Source: Elizabethkingia miricola (lineage in GTDB: Bacteria; Bacteroidota; Bacteroidia; Flavobacteriales; Weeksellaceae). From it: DNA of 64,000 bases. Made by a program: the position numbers and the translations under genes. Below, piece by piece: positions 37,337 to 46,048 of the stretch (its first letter is position 1; every line of letters starts with the position of its first letter). The notes under the pieces were generated by a model. The model was not told where the DNA came from. It was given only the letters and a program-made list of their open reading frames with translations, and did not search any database. The stretch is taken from contig NZ_LSGQ01000005.1 in NCBI RefSeq assembly GCF_001675285.1, positions 1 through 64,000 of the forward strand, read 5' to 3'.

Positions 37337-38236
37337 TTAGTTGGAACTTTGTAATTTATTCCTGTTATTCTTGTGTGATTTTATTATATAGTTTTCCCTG
37401 TAAGAGCTGGCAGTAATACCGGTACAACGCCTGAAATAGCGACAAAAAAGAGAAGAATCCACAAATTTTAACTGGTTGCTTACCTCTTTAATAGACAGGG
37501 GTGTTGTCTTCAGCAATTCTTTAGCATGTTTTATAACCATATAACTTATCCATTGCTTTATAGGTTTTCCGGTTTCTTTTTTTATAATGTTGCTTAGGTA
37601 TTGGGCAGAAAGATGCAGCTGATCAGAATAAAATAATGCACTTCTCTCCAGATGTCCATGTTTCTCAAGCAAATGGAAAAAGTTTTTTATAATATCCTGA
37701 CTTCTGGTTTGTAGAAGGCTTTTACTTTTTATTACGGGCAGGTATAGTTTGGAAACCAGCTCGAGTAAAGCATATAGCAGATATTGCACAGATTCTGGTG
37801 TGCAAATTTCTTTTGTTTGTGAGTGATAGTTTCTGATAAGTTTTACCGTAGACCAGATCATATTTTTGGATGGTATTTCTGTTTTTATGACAGGATTGAA
37901 CTTTATTTCTTCACTGGTTAACAAAACTTCCAAGAAACTATAAGTACTGATAAAATCAAGTGATATGAAAAATACAGAGAGGCTTATATCTTCACTTTCC
38001 GAAATATGAGCAAGATCTGTATCCGGAGGTATCATTATAATTGAATTTTTTTCTATCAGATATGGTTTTGAGCTGATGTAGAGATTCAGTTCACCTTCCA
38101 GAACAAAACAAAGCAGTAATTTGTTGATTTTAGTGGCCTTTTTACTGAGGTCGGCAATATTGCCGGCTTTGTAATTTTCAATATGTAAACCCTCAAATTT
38201 TGGTTTAATATCCATTTTGTTTATTGGTGAATCCAC
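37337..38236 (-). CDS. AraC-family transcriptional regulator
   Basis: 299 residues (the second Met, at 38215, is an alternative start). N-terminal cupin-like sensor ('SSKPYLIEKNSIIMIPPDTDLAHISES'), C-terminal tandem HTH with 'LHLSAQYLSNIIKKETGKPIKQW' and 'VSNQLKFVDSSLFCRYFRRCTGITASSYR'. It is divergent from an MFS transporter gene across 196 bp; that gap holds two identical 13-bp direct repeats 21 bp apart, a typical AraC operator layout. It probably activates the transporter. Confidence 0.88.
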   Translation of the reverse strand: MDSPINKMDIKPKFEGLHIENYKAGNIADLSKKATKINKLLLCFVLEGELNLYISSKPYLIEKNSIIMIPPDTDLAHISESEDISLSVFFISLDFISTYSFLEVLLTSEEIKFNPVIKTEIPSKNMIWSTVKLIRNYHSQTKEICTPESVQYLLYALLELVSKLYLPVIKSKSLLQTRSQDIIKNFFHLLEKHGHLERSALFYSDQLHLSAQYLSNIIKKETGKPIKQWISYMVIKHAKELLKTTPLSIKEVSNQLKFVDSSLFCRYFRRCTGITASSYRENYIIKSHKNNRNKLQSSN

Positions 38237-38330
38237 TGATTAGATTTGTTTATAGAAATTATGCTTATGTCGTTCGGGTCTGTTGCAGACAAATTTAAGT
38301 AGTAAATTTTTCTTTTTAGGGGCATAGCTT

Positions 38331-38364
38331 AAAATGGAATATAGAATACCAAAAATGGAATATA
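38331..38364. promoter_or_regulatory. Direct-repeat operator candidate for the AraC regulator
   Basis: AAAATGGAATATA occurs at 38331-38343 and again at 38352-38364: a 21-bp period, two helical turns, as AraC proteins use. It lies 68 bp before the MFS gene and about 95 bp from the araC-type gene. Confidence 0.55.
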
Positions 38365-38432
38365 TTTTATCTAAGAGGAGTAGCTAATTTCGCTGGCAGA
38401 AGAGTTTTATAAAATATAATATTACTTTAATC

Positions 38433-39596
38433 ATGAATGTTATTGAATCATCCCGGGTAAAAATGCCTGCTTCGTGCTTGCTTTTATTCTTTGCTCATGG
38501 TCTTGTTTTTTCTTCCTGGGCCAGCAGAATACCTATTGTAAAAAAAATGCTTGATATAGGAGAAGCAGAGCTGGGGACACTTCTTCTGTTAATGCCCATA
38601 GGGCAAATCTCTACGATGATTCTTGTAGGAAAACTTACAAGCCGATATGGCAGCAGCCGGATGATTAAAAATTGTTTCATGCTTTATCCTTTTATTCTGC
38701 TGCTAATAAGTTTTGCCGATTCTTATTGGCAATTGATGATTGTTTTGTTTTTCTTCGGTGTCTCCGGAAACCTGTGTAATATAGCAATGAATACACAGGC
38801 GATCGAGGTGGAAAAATTAACAGGCAGAATACTGATGGCTTCTTATCATGGTGCATGGTGTTTTGCAGGGCTTGTCGGAGCACTTATGGGGTTACTAATG
38901 GTTAATATTGGTGTGAGTACTTTTTATCATTTTACTCTGGTATTTGTTATTGTAGGTGGGTTATGGTGGTATTGTAAAAGACATTTGTCAAATATTCCGA
39001 CGGCAGTTAGCCAATCTAAACAATCTGTTTATAAGCAGGCAAATCCGACGCTTATCGGATTAGGAATAATTGGCTTTCTGAGTATGGCTATTGAGGGTGC
39101 TATGATAGACTGGAGCGGAGTCTATCTTCAGACTATTGTAAAAGCTCCCGAGCACCAGATTATGCTGGGGTATGCAAGCTTTGTTTTTATGATGACACTG
39201 GGGCGCTTTACAGGAAATTATGTGCTGGAAAAATATGGAAAAAGAAGAATACTGAGGCTTAGTGGTTTATTGATGAGCGGAGGGCTGCTTCTGAGCATTA
39301 TTTTTCCTGAATTGTGGATATGTATTATTGCATTTATGATTATTGGTCTGGGAAGTTCCCTCAGTGTTCCTTCTGTTTATAGCACTGTCGGAGCATTGAA
39401 TTTAAAGAGTCCAGGTATTGCTTTGTCATTTGTTTCCAGTATTGCTTTTTTAGGATTTTTAGCAGGACCTCCGCTTATAGGTTTTATAGCAGAAGCATTT
39501 GATCTCAGGTATTCTTATGGACTTTTTGCCTGTTTCGGGATTTTACTCACATTTTTAGCAGGACAAATGAAAGTTTTTGGAACGGTTCGGTCTTAG
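38433..39596 (+). CDS. MFS transporter (YbjJ-like)
   Basis: 387 residues with about 12 hydrophobic segments. The N-terminal 'HGLVFSSWASRIPIVKKML' and 'GQISTMILVGKLTSRYGSSRM' (MFS motif A region), and the second half 'GRFTGNYVLEKYGKRRILRLSG', fit the YbjJ-type branch of the major facilitator superfamily. Inner-membrane secondary transporter, probably an exporter; the substrate cannot be inferred. It is paired with a divergent AraC regulator. Confidence 0.85.
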   Translation: MNVIESSRVKMPASCLLLFFAHGLVFSSWASRIPIVKKMLDIGEAELGTLLLLMPIGQISTMILVGKLTSRYGSSRMIKNCFMLYPFILLLISFADSYWQLMIVLFFFGVSGNLCNIAMNTQAIEVEKLTGRILMASYHGAWCFAGLVGALMGLLMVNIGVSTFYHFTLVFVIVGGLWWYCKRHLSNIPTAVSQSKQSVYKQANPTLIGLGIIGFLSMAIEGAMIDWSGVYLQTIVKAPEHQIMLGYASFVFMMTLGRFTGNYVLEKYGKRRILRLSGLLMSGGLLLSIIFPELWICIIAFMIIGLGSSLSVPSVYSTVGALNLKSPGIALSFVSSIAFLGFLAGPPLIGFIAEAFDLRYSYGLFACFGILLTFLAGQMKVFGTVRS

Positions 39597-39947
39597 CTGG
39601 AATCTGATGAAATTGAATCATAAGTCTTCAGTTTTTTAGTCTGTTTATGGCTTAATGTGTTTATTGGCAGTTTTTTATATATGTCTGTTTAATTGTATTG
39701 CTGTGCATTTATTGATATTATGAATTGTAACTGCACCAGAATTATGTTTTCAGACTGGTCCCGTACGTTTGTGGATAACTATCTAAAGCCAACTGTGAAA
39801 AGTTCCTTTTTAGCCAGTATTAATTTTCTGAATTTTGTGAAACTAAATGACACAGAGGCTGGATTACAAATGTATTTGTTCTGTTAATGCAGTTGTAACA
39901 GCCCTTATTACCAAAGCATAATTTATTCATCTTTTAAATATTTTTAT
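39597..39947. other. Intergenic region without a supported gene
   Basis: 351 bp between the MFS gene and nrdB. Only a 64-codon TTG-initiated frame with no signal, domain or ribosome-binding context is present. I see no hairpin or repeat worth naming; it presumably holds the nrdB promoter. Confidence 0.4.
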
Positions 39948-40922
39948 ATGGGAATTTTTGACAAAAAAGTAAGTTATAAGCCTTTTGATTATCCTGAAGT
40001 ACTTCAGTTTATTGAAGCCATTAATAAATCGTACTGGGTACATTCCGAAGTGGATTTTACGGCAGATATTCAGGATTTTCATTCTCAACTAGAGCCACAT
40101 GAAAAAAATGCTGTAAAAAATGCACTTTTGGCAATTGCCCAAATCGAAGTTTCGGTGAAGACTTTTTGGGGAAATCTCTACAATCATCTTCCAAAGCCTG
40201 AACTAAACGGACTGGGAGCTACTTTTGCAGAATGTGAATTTCGCCATTCCGAAGCTTATTCCCGATTATTGGAAGTGCTGGGGTATAATGATAATTTTTT
40301 GGATCTGGTAAGAGTACCGGTAATAAAAAAACGGATAGATTTCTTATCAAGTGTCCTGAAACATGCGAACTCTACTACTCCTAAAGAGTATGTTTCTTCG
40401 CTTCTTTTGTTTAGTATCCTTATTGAAAACGTATCGCTCTTCTCACAATTTGCTATTATTTTATCTTTCACTAGATTTAGAGGACACCTGAAAAATGTTT
40501 CTAATATTATTGCATGGACATCTGTAGATGAGCAGGTACATGCAAATGCAGGAATATTCCTAATCAATAAAATACGGGAAGAACAGCCAGATTTATTAAC
40601 AGATTCTGATATTGAGGATATATATTCGCTTGTGGATCATTCTGTAATGTTGGAAGGAGAGATCCTTGACTGGATTTTTGAAGAGGGAGAACTACAGGTA
40701 TTTACAAAGAAAGATTTATTAAACTTTATGAAATACAGAGTTGATGATAGTCTGAAAAAGATTAATATGGCGCCAAAGTACAATATTACACCAGAGCAAT
40801 ACAAACCAATGATGTGGTTTGAAGAAGAAGTATTTGCGAATGCTATGGACGATTTCTTTGCTAAAAGGCCTGTTGATTATACCAAACATGATAAAAGTAT
40901 TACTGCAGGGGATTTATTCTGA
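39948..40922 (+). CDS. nrdB: Class I ribonucleotide reductase, beta subunit
   Basis: 324 residues, normal length. Iron ligands and radical Tyr follow the class Ia pattern: E67, E97 and H100 with Y104 in 'ECEFRHSEAY' (E-x2-H-x3-Y as in E. coli E115/H118/Y122), and 'SVDEQVHANAG' supplying the later Glu and His. It houses the tyrosyl radical used by NrdA to reduce ribonucleoside diphosphates. It is flanked by its own terminator and has no nrdA next to it, so the large subunit must be elsewhere. Confidence 0.93.
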   Translation: MGIFDKKVSYKPFDYPEVLQFIEAINKSYWVHSEVDFTADIQDFHSQLEPHEKNAVKNALLAIAQIEVSVKTFWGNLYNHLPKPELNGLGATFAECEFRHSEAYSRLLEVLGYNDNFLDLVRVPVIKKRIDFLSSVLKHANSTTPKEYVSSLLLFSILIENVSLFSQFAIILSFTRFRGHLKNVSNIIAWTSVDEQVHANAGIFLINKIREEQPDLLTDSDIEDIYSLVDHSVMLEGEILDWIFEEGELQVFTKKDLLNFMKYRVDDSLKKINMAPKYNITPEQYKPMMWFEEEVFANAMDDFFAKRPVDYTKHDKSITAGDLF

Positions 40923-40949
40923 TTTTTTGTAATATAATCAGCATATAAG

Positions 40950-40980
40950 ACAAACCCGGATCTTAAGTCCGGGTCTGTTT
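40950..40980 (+). terminator. Terminator after nrdB
   Basis: ACCCGGA-TCTTAAG-TCCGGGT with flanking A/T pairing arms (GACAAA...TCTGTTT) runs into TTTATT. It may also serve the converging gene at 41105. Confidence 0.85.
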
Positions 40981-41104
40981 ATTATTTAATTATCCTAATT
41001 TATATACAATAGTAATGCATTTAAAAATAATCTGGATAAAGAATATTATAATAGGTAATTTGCGGCTGGCTTTATGAGTTTTGTGCTACTGAAGATTTTG
41101 ATGT

Positions 41105-42688
41105 TCATTCTAGTTTTTCGATCCAGTTATTCAGATCTACATCGGAAGAGATATTATATTTTTTTCGAAATCTGTTTTTTCTGACCTCAACCGCATGAAC
41201 CGTTACACAGGTATATGTTGCAATATCTTTAGTAGAAAACCCAAAATATAAATAAGCAAAAAATGTTAATTCAGAAGTCTTAATCTTTGGGTTGACCTTT
41301 AATATCTTTTCATATACTATTGGGTATACCTCTTTAAAACGACTGATAAATTCAGGAGAGTTTTCTTTAGCCAGATTAATTACTTCAGTAAAAGATTCAT
41401 TCATTTGGTTCTGAAGTTTTTCTATTTCCTCTTCTTTTTCTTTTATTTTCATTCTTTTATAATGCAGTAATTTGGTCTTTTCATGAAGAGCCTTTACTTC
41501 TTTTTTCTTTTGGAATGTATGAATGTAGCCTGTCAATAATAATGTTGTTACTATAATGGTCGCTATTTTAAGATTATTGTTATTCTGAACTTTTTTATTT
41601 TCCCTATTCTGCTCTTTTACTATTGCGTTTAATGCTTCCTGAACATTGATCCTGCTTTTGTTTTCATCAATAATTCGTTGTTCTGAAGATATTTTCAGAT
41701 ATAGTTTTTCCTTGCTATGATCGCCAAGAATTCCATATAGTTTAGATATTTTCATATTTATATCTGCTGCATGGTGGCCAAATTTTTTTTTGTTTTCGAT
41801 AGCTTTCAGATAGAAACTAATGGCTTTTTCATAATTTTTGGTCTCATAATAATAATTACCATACGCTTCCAAAAAAGGGGATATATAACCCAAATTATCA
41901 ATAATTGATTGGTTATATGCTTTTTGTATATAGTATAATGCTGGCTCGGGATTATTTTGCTTTAGATAAATCCATGATTTATAGAAATAGGCATAAGCTT
42001 TATATTTATAAATTCTTTTAGCTTTTGAATATTCTGATATTGGAATATTTTCATAAAGTTCTATTGAGTTTTGTGAAAAAATATGTGCAAGTTTATAATT
42101 TGCAGTTTCGGTGTAATAATCTCCAATATACATTTCATTTATTGCATTAAGAATCCTTAGTTCCATACCTCTTTCGGTAGAAATTAATTTTTTTATTTCT
42201 ATGTTTTCCTTCAATTCCTCATGCAAAATATACATTTTGGAATAGTACACTGACTTTAACTGTTTAAACAGTATTGTTAGCAGTGTACTTTTTTTTACGG
42301 ATTTTTCATCCATTCCTTTATCTAAAAAGACTTTGCTCTCTTTGTATTTACCGATAAAAATCAGGCATCTGGCAATATAATAATAAGCTTCAGCTTTTTT
42401 TTCAGAATTATTAATTTCTTCAGCAATAGCACAAGCTTTTTCTGCATATATTAATGATGCTGGATAATCTGTATGGATATAATCATCAGCTTTTTTTAAT
42501 AGGTCATTTATTTCTGCTAATTCAATATTATTAGAAGTAAAGAATTGCTCATGAATAGTGAAGAAGTTATAAGATATAGATTGATGAAGAAATTTTTTAT
42601 ATTCGATGTGGAGAGATAATGTATTATCATTTTTTTTGATGACAGGACAAAATAAAAAGTTTATAATAAGGAAATAAAGATATTTCAT
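41105..42688 (-). CDS. TPR-containing membrane regulator with C-terminal LuxR-type HTH
   Basis: 527 residues: an N-terminal hydrophobic segment, about six tetratricopeptide repeats (~60-340, e.g. 'PALYYIQKAYNQSIIDNLGY', 'YEKAISFYLKAIENKKK'), a single membrane helix (~375-393, 'IATIIVTTLLLTGYIHTF'), a charged coiled coil (~400-440), and a C-terminal HTH ('TSELTFFAYLYFGFSTKDIATYTCVTVHAVEVRKNRFRKKY'). This layout is common in Bacteroidota, with periplasmic TPR sensing and cytoplasmic DNA binding (known for the class). It faces the peptide/lipoprotein units and could control them (inference). Confidence 0.82.
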   Translation of the reverse strand: MKYLYFLIINFLFCPVIKKNDNTLSLHIEYKKFLHQSISYNFFTIHEQFFTSNNIELAEINDLLKKADDYIHTDYPASLIYAEKACAIAEEINNSEKKAEAYYYIARCLIFIGKYKESKVFLDKGMDEKSVKKSTLLTILFKQLKSVYYSKMYILHEELKENIEIKKLISTERGMELRILNAINEMYIGDYYTETANYKLAHIFSQNSIELYENIPISEYSKAKRIYKYKAYAYFYKSWIYLKQNNPEPALYYIQKAYNQSIIDNLGYISPFLEAYGNYYYETKNYEKAISFYLKAIENKKKFGHHAADINMKISKLYGILGDHSKEKLYLKISSEQRIIDENKSRINVQEALNAIVKEQNRENKKVQNNNNLKIATIIVTTLLLTGYIHTFQKKKEVKALHEKTKLLHYKRMKIKEKEEEIEKLQNQMNESFTEVINLAKENSPEFISRFKEVYPIVYEKILKVNPKIKTSELTFFAYLYFGFSTKDIATYTCVTVHAVEVRKNRFRKKYNISSDVDLNNWIEKLE

Positions 42689-43017
42689 ATAATACTATTT
42701 TGTTCAGAAGGTGCAACAATTGCTTTTGCATTTTGAAACATAATTGCTTGTAGTATACAGGTTTAAAGAAGCTAATTTATTATATTTTTGATACGGGTTA
42801 TAATGATAAAATAACATGTGTTTTTATTGTTATTTATGAATATGACACAATATTTGTTAATAATATTGCAAAAATATTTTCTTTAAAATAAAGTGCTTGT
42901 ATCAGACTGTAAACCTGTACTTGTGTTTTCAATGCGTGAACAATAAGAAATGTTGATGTTTCTTAGGAACCTTTTTTCTGTTATTGATTTTTGGAATGTA
43001 GTTATGTCTATATGATT

Positions 43018-43191
43018 TTATAGACTCAATGCTGAAGAATACATTGGAGCTGTATAGGCTTTTATATCAGATAGCATTATCTGAACTGAGTTTGCCATTA
43101 TGCCGGACTTTGTTTCGGAAGTTATAAACCTTATGCCAAGGGAGAAGAAGTCCTGTTTAATAACAGAACGGAATTCTGTTTCTTTTTTCAT
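43018..43191 (-). CDS. Possible 57-residue peptide, remnant of a GIA.GS-type precursor
   Basis: A small frame beginning MKKETEFRSVIKQDFFSLGI. Residues 26-35 (ETKSGIMANS) line up loosely with the conserved segments of the two small proteins at 45364 and 47870 (EMEEGIASGS, EMEYGIAAGS), and a promoter-like block identical to that of the 47870 gene lies about 215 bp upstream on the same strand. No lipoprotein gene follows, so it may be a decayed unit. Weak evidence; the coding status is uncertain. The rest of the 876-bp gap 42689-43564 shows nothing else. Confidence 0.3.
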   Translation of the reverse strand: MKKETEFRSVIKQDFFSLGIRFITSETKSGIMANSVQIMLSDIKAYTAPMYSSALSL

Positions 43192-43405
43192 CGTATAATT
43201 ATTTGTTTGTCATTCTTTCATAGATCAGCAATAGCTATCCGTTTAGAACTATTATGTAGTTCTAAAAAAATCGATAAATAATTTTTATAGCAGAATGTGT
43301 TTTGGAGTAGTTTATGCTTGTCAGTATCGGCATCAATTTAATACCCAGACTTCTATGGTGCAAATATTTATAAATTAGTGGGGAAATAACAAGTTTTACT
43401 CCCCT

Positions 43406-43419
43406 CACAAAACTACCAC
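43406..43419 (-). promoter_or_regulatory. Shared promoter-like block, copy 1
   Basis: Minus strand GTGGTAGTTTTGTG contains TAGTTTTG (TAnnTTTG) and is followed by GGGG two bases on. The same 14-mer, with similar flanks, is at 48144-48157 before a small-peptide gene. Confidence 0.5.
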
Positions 43420-43520
43420 ATAATTGTATTGTATTGGTATTTAATATATTGCTATGTGATAATATAGCAAGAAATGTTTATTAGCAGCTGATTTGAATCC
43501 TTCTTTAAATATAAGTTATA

Positions 43521-43552
43521 ATAAAAAACAGACCTACAGGTCTGTTTTTTAT
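43521..43552 (-). terminator. Terminator of the first peptide/lipoprotein unit
   Basis: AAAAAACAGACC-TACA-GGTCTGTTTTTT is a perfect stem flanked by A and T runs on both sides, 13 bp after the lipoprotein stop at 43565. Confidence 0.88.
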
Positions 43553-43564
43553 TATACCATTATG

Positions 43565-45364
43565 TTAGTTTCTTACACATCTTATATTGAGAGAATGTTT
43601 TTTGTTCATATCGGTTATAAGTCCTTTATTAGGTACGCTTACAGTAACACCCTGTCCTGACTGAGCTGTGAAATTGGCATAACGAACGAAAGCTTTTGCA
43701 GTAGCTCCTGTATTGTCTTTTGTCCAGAATCTTGTACTTACAGCATTGTTTTCAATAACATTATCACCAGAATTAATGGTGGCTTTATTCTCCTGAATCC
43801 CGGTATTGTTATCTATATACCCCATGAACTGAAATCTGAGTCCATAAAAATATTGTAAGCCTCCAGTATCCGGAGTAAAGCTCATATTAAAATATGATGC
43901 AGAAGTATTGCCAGGATCTGGCTGCAACCATCCCTGGGTGGAGATTGGGTCTGCATTGGCAATTTCCTGTGCTTCTGCAACTGTTGGCATGCGCCATAAA
44001 CCAGAAGGGTATAGCTGCATACAGGGGTCTTTGTCTTCTGTATAACTGGCTGGAGCAGGACCTGTAGAACCATTGCCATCCGGAGCTAATTCATTCCATC
44101 TCCAGAAAAGACTGGAATGATTGTTTAAAGTATTATAGGGTGTTATTCTGTAAGCCAGTATATTGTTTGCACCAATTGAAGGAGCGTTGGTCAGAGGGCC
44201 TTTTGCCCATATTGTATTACCAAATTTAACACCGCTTTGGAGTAACTTTGCTGTTATTTCATAAGTTGCTCCTCTGGATATATTGAAACTATTATTATTG
44301 ATACCAAAGTATAAAGGTATTGTATAACCCCAAAGTCCATCATGGGTGTTTATACCAGGCATATGGTCCGGTTTGAAAAGGATGTTACTGATTTTTATAA
44401 CAAGGCTATTAGCCGGTATGTTTACAACCTCGTCCGAACTATACATATAGACATCTTTCAATGCGTTAGTGAAGTTTGTATCTGCCAGTGGTACTTCATT
44501 TACAAGTTGTGCAGTATTAATATATTCACCTTGTAATACATCAAAAGAGCGGGTTGTCAACAAACTTTTAAATGCAGCTCCTGTTCCGTTTCCTACAGAT
44601 ATTTTTCCTGTTCCTTTTGTCATTGACATGGGCATAAACATGCCCTGGCTATTCATTAAAACATGAAAACGAGAAGCCTTATGTTTAAAAATAATTTCCA
44701 GATAATTATTACCTGTTTGAGTATTGGCTAATATTCCGGAATCATACAGAATATCTTTATTGATCATATCATTAGCAGAAATTACATTTCCGGCGATGGC
44801 AGGTAATGTATTTTCGTTTGTAGAATATGCAATCCAGTGATAATTTTTTCCTGAGTCTACCCGGATAGGAGTAGCCTGGCCAGCTGTGAGAGTATATTCA
44901 CCATATAATGTACCACGATTACCATTGTTATCATTAAAAAGGCGTACAACAAACTGTTTACCAGAAAGCATAGCCGTGGTTGTTTGGGCAATAGCTCCTG
45001 ATTTTGATGTCGAGGCACTTGTATTTATTTTATACGATTGCTCAGATTTTTGTTTTTCCATGCTTATCAAGGCATCCATTACATCTCCATACACCATTCT
45101 TTCCTTTGCAATAATTTCTGATGATGAACTATTTCTAATTGTCTTCCCTGTTGATGCAATTGATGTATTAATAATGTTTTCATTATCAAATACAGAAGTA
45201 TTGATGTAAACTGAAACTTTATTCGTATCTTCAGGTACTATCTCACTATTTTCACGAGATGAACATGAAGTAGCTATAAGAAAGATACCTGTATTAAATA
45301 ATACTAAAGCACTTTTTATAGTAAAAAAAAGTATTTTTCTTTTCATTTTGCTTTTTTTGGTCAT
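43565..45364 (-). CDS. Fimbrillin-like/FISUMP surface lipoprotein
   Basis: 599 residues with a lipoprotein signal (LIATSC lipobox, Cys at ~34). Residues ~50-380 are beta-rich and resemble fimbrillin-family folds ('YTLTAGQATPIRVDSGKNYHWIAYSTNE', 'IIFKHKASRFHVLM'). From ~410 comes a FISUMP-like domain ('WRWNELAPDG', 'PCMQLYPSGLWRMPTVAEAQEI', 'GLRFQFMGY') ending HSLNIRCVRN. It would be displayed on the cell surface, possibly as a fibre component. The start at 45364 is supported by the TAATG overlap with the stop of the small gene upstream, implying coupled translation. Confidence 0.75.
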   Translation of the reverse strand: MTKKSKMKRKILFFTIKSALVLFNTGIFLIATSCSSRENSEIVPEDTNKVSVYINTSVFDNENIINTSIASTGKTIRNSSSSEIIAKERMVYGDVMDALISMEKQKSEQSYKINTSASTSKSGAIAQTTTAMLSGKQFVVRLFNDNNGNRGTLYGEYTLTAGQATPIRVDSGKNYHWIAYSTNENTLPAIAGNVISANDMINKDILYDSGILANTQTGNNYLEIIFKHKASRFHVLMNSQGMFMPMSMTKGTGKISVGNGTGAAFKSLLTTRSFDVLQGEYINTAQLVNEVPLADTNFTNALKDVYMYSSDEVVNIPANSLVIKISNILFKPDHMPGINTHDGLWGYTIPLYFGINNNSFNISRGATYEITAKLLQSGVKFGNTIWAKGPLTNAPSIGANNILAYRITPYNTLNNHSSLFWRWNELAPDGNGSTGPAPASYTEDKDPCMQLYPSGLWRMPTVAEAQEIANADPISTQGWLQPDPGNTSASYFNMSFTPDTGGLQYFYGLRFQFMGYIDNNTGIQENKATINSGDNVIENNAVSTRFWTKDNTGATAKAFVRYANFTAQSGQGVTVSVPNKGLITDMNKKHSLNIRCVRN

Positions 45365-45561
45365 TAAATTTCTGTTGTTCCTTCACCTCCGTTTACTATA
45401 TTCCAATCCTCAATATCCGGTGTATTAGGATTTTGTATATCTCCCGGATTTACGGTTGCAGAACCAGAGGCTATTCCTTCCTCCATTTCGATATACATTA
45501 CTTCCATTTGCGGCGGGCTGTACTTTTTCCTTTTTTCTTTTTTTTTCATTTTTACATTCAT
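45364..45561 (-). CDS. Small peptide paired with the fimbrillin-like lipoprotein (GIASGS type)
   Basis: 65 residues, no signal peptide; a basic N terminus, then 'KKYSPPQMEVMYIEMEEGIA' followed by SGSATVNPG and an acidic/Asn-rich tail. Residues ~13-40 are homologous to the 63-residue protein at 47870, which sits in the same place before a second lipoprotein. Its stop overlaps the lipoprotein start (TAATG). Function unknown; the conserved core followed by a variable acidic tail is reminiscent of precursor peptides, but no processing enzyme is nearby. Confidence 0.65.
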   Translation of the reverse strand: MNVKMKKKEKRKKYSPPQMEVMYIEMEEGIASGSATVNPGDIQNPNTPDIEDWNIVNGGEGTTEI

Positions 45562-45699
45562 ATTTATGTTATTTAATAGGGCTGTGTTAAGGACATTACA
45601 CGATGCTTCATACTGGAATCCCTCATGGAGATTGCCAAACAGGCAAAGATTGGTTACGAGCTATAAATTTGTGTTTTGAATTTATTTATCTGGATAGAT

Positions 45700-45723
45700 G
45701 CGGGTAATCATCAGATTACCCGC
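45700..45723. other. Perfect inverted repeat without U tract
   Basis: GCGGGTAATC-ATCA-GATTACCCGC is a 10-bp perfect palindrome in the 487-bp gap 45562-46048. No T run flanks it, so it may be an operator or RNA processing site rather than a terminator. The rest of that gap carries the minus-strand terminator at 45921 and no gene. Confidence 0.4.
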
Positions 45724-45920
45724 AAGAACTGTTAATTTCTAAAACAGAATGACAGAGTATTAAGTACCAACTCCACACTCGTATACTTCATTAACAGCTT
45801 TATAATACAAAATGATTTAAATGTTTTTTTAAGTAATAAGCAGGTCAATTATTTTGCATTTTTATTCATGTTATATAAAGGTGTAAGTCTCCTATTAGAT
45901 GGCTATAGCTGATTTGTTTG

Positions 45921-45950
45921 TTAAAAAGCGGACAATAATATTATCCGCTT
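45921..45950 (-). terminator. Terminator of the second peptide/lipoprotein unit
   Basis: On the minus strand AAGCGGATAATATTATTGTCCGC is a near-perfect palindrome followed by TTTTTAA; about 100 bp after the stop at 46049. Confidence 0.65.
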
Positions 45951-46048
45951 AAACCATGAACAGGTTTTTTAAACAAACAAATGATGATAGTGATTAAAAA
46001 CGCTTTTTAGCACATTATTATATTCCGGCGGAATATTATTTTCAAGCT

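Noticed and set aside
39693-39887. 64-codon frame between MFS gene and nrdB
   Set aside because: TTG start, no domain, signal or ribosome-binding context; composition like non-coding DNA.
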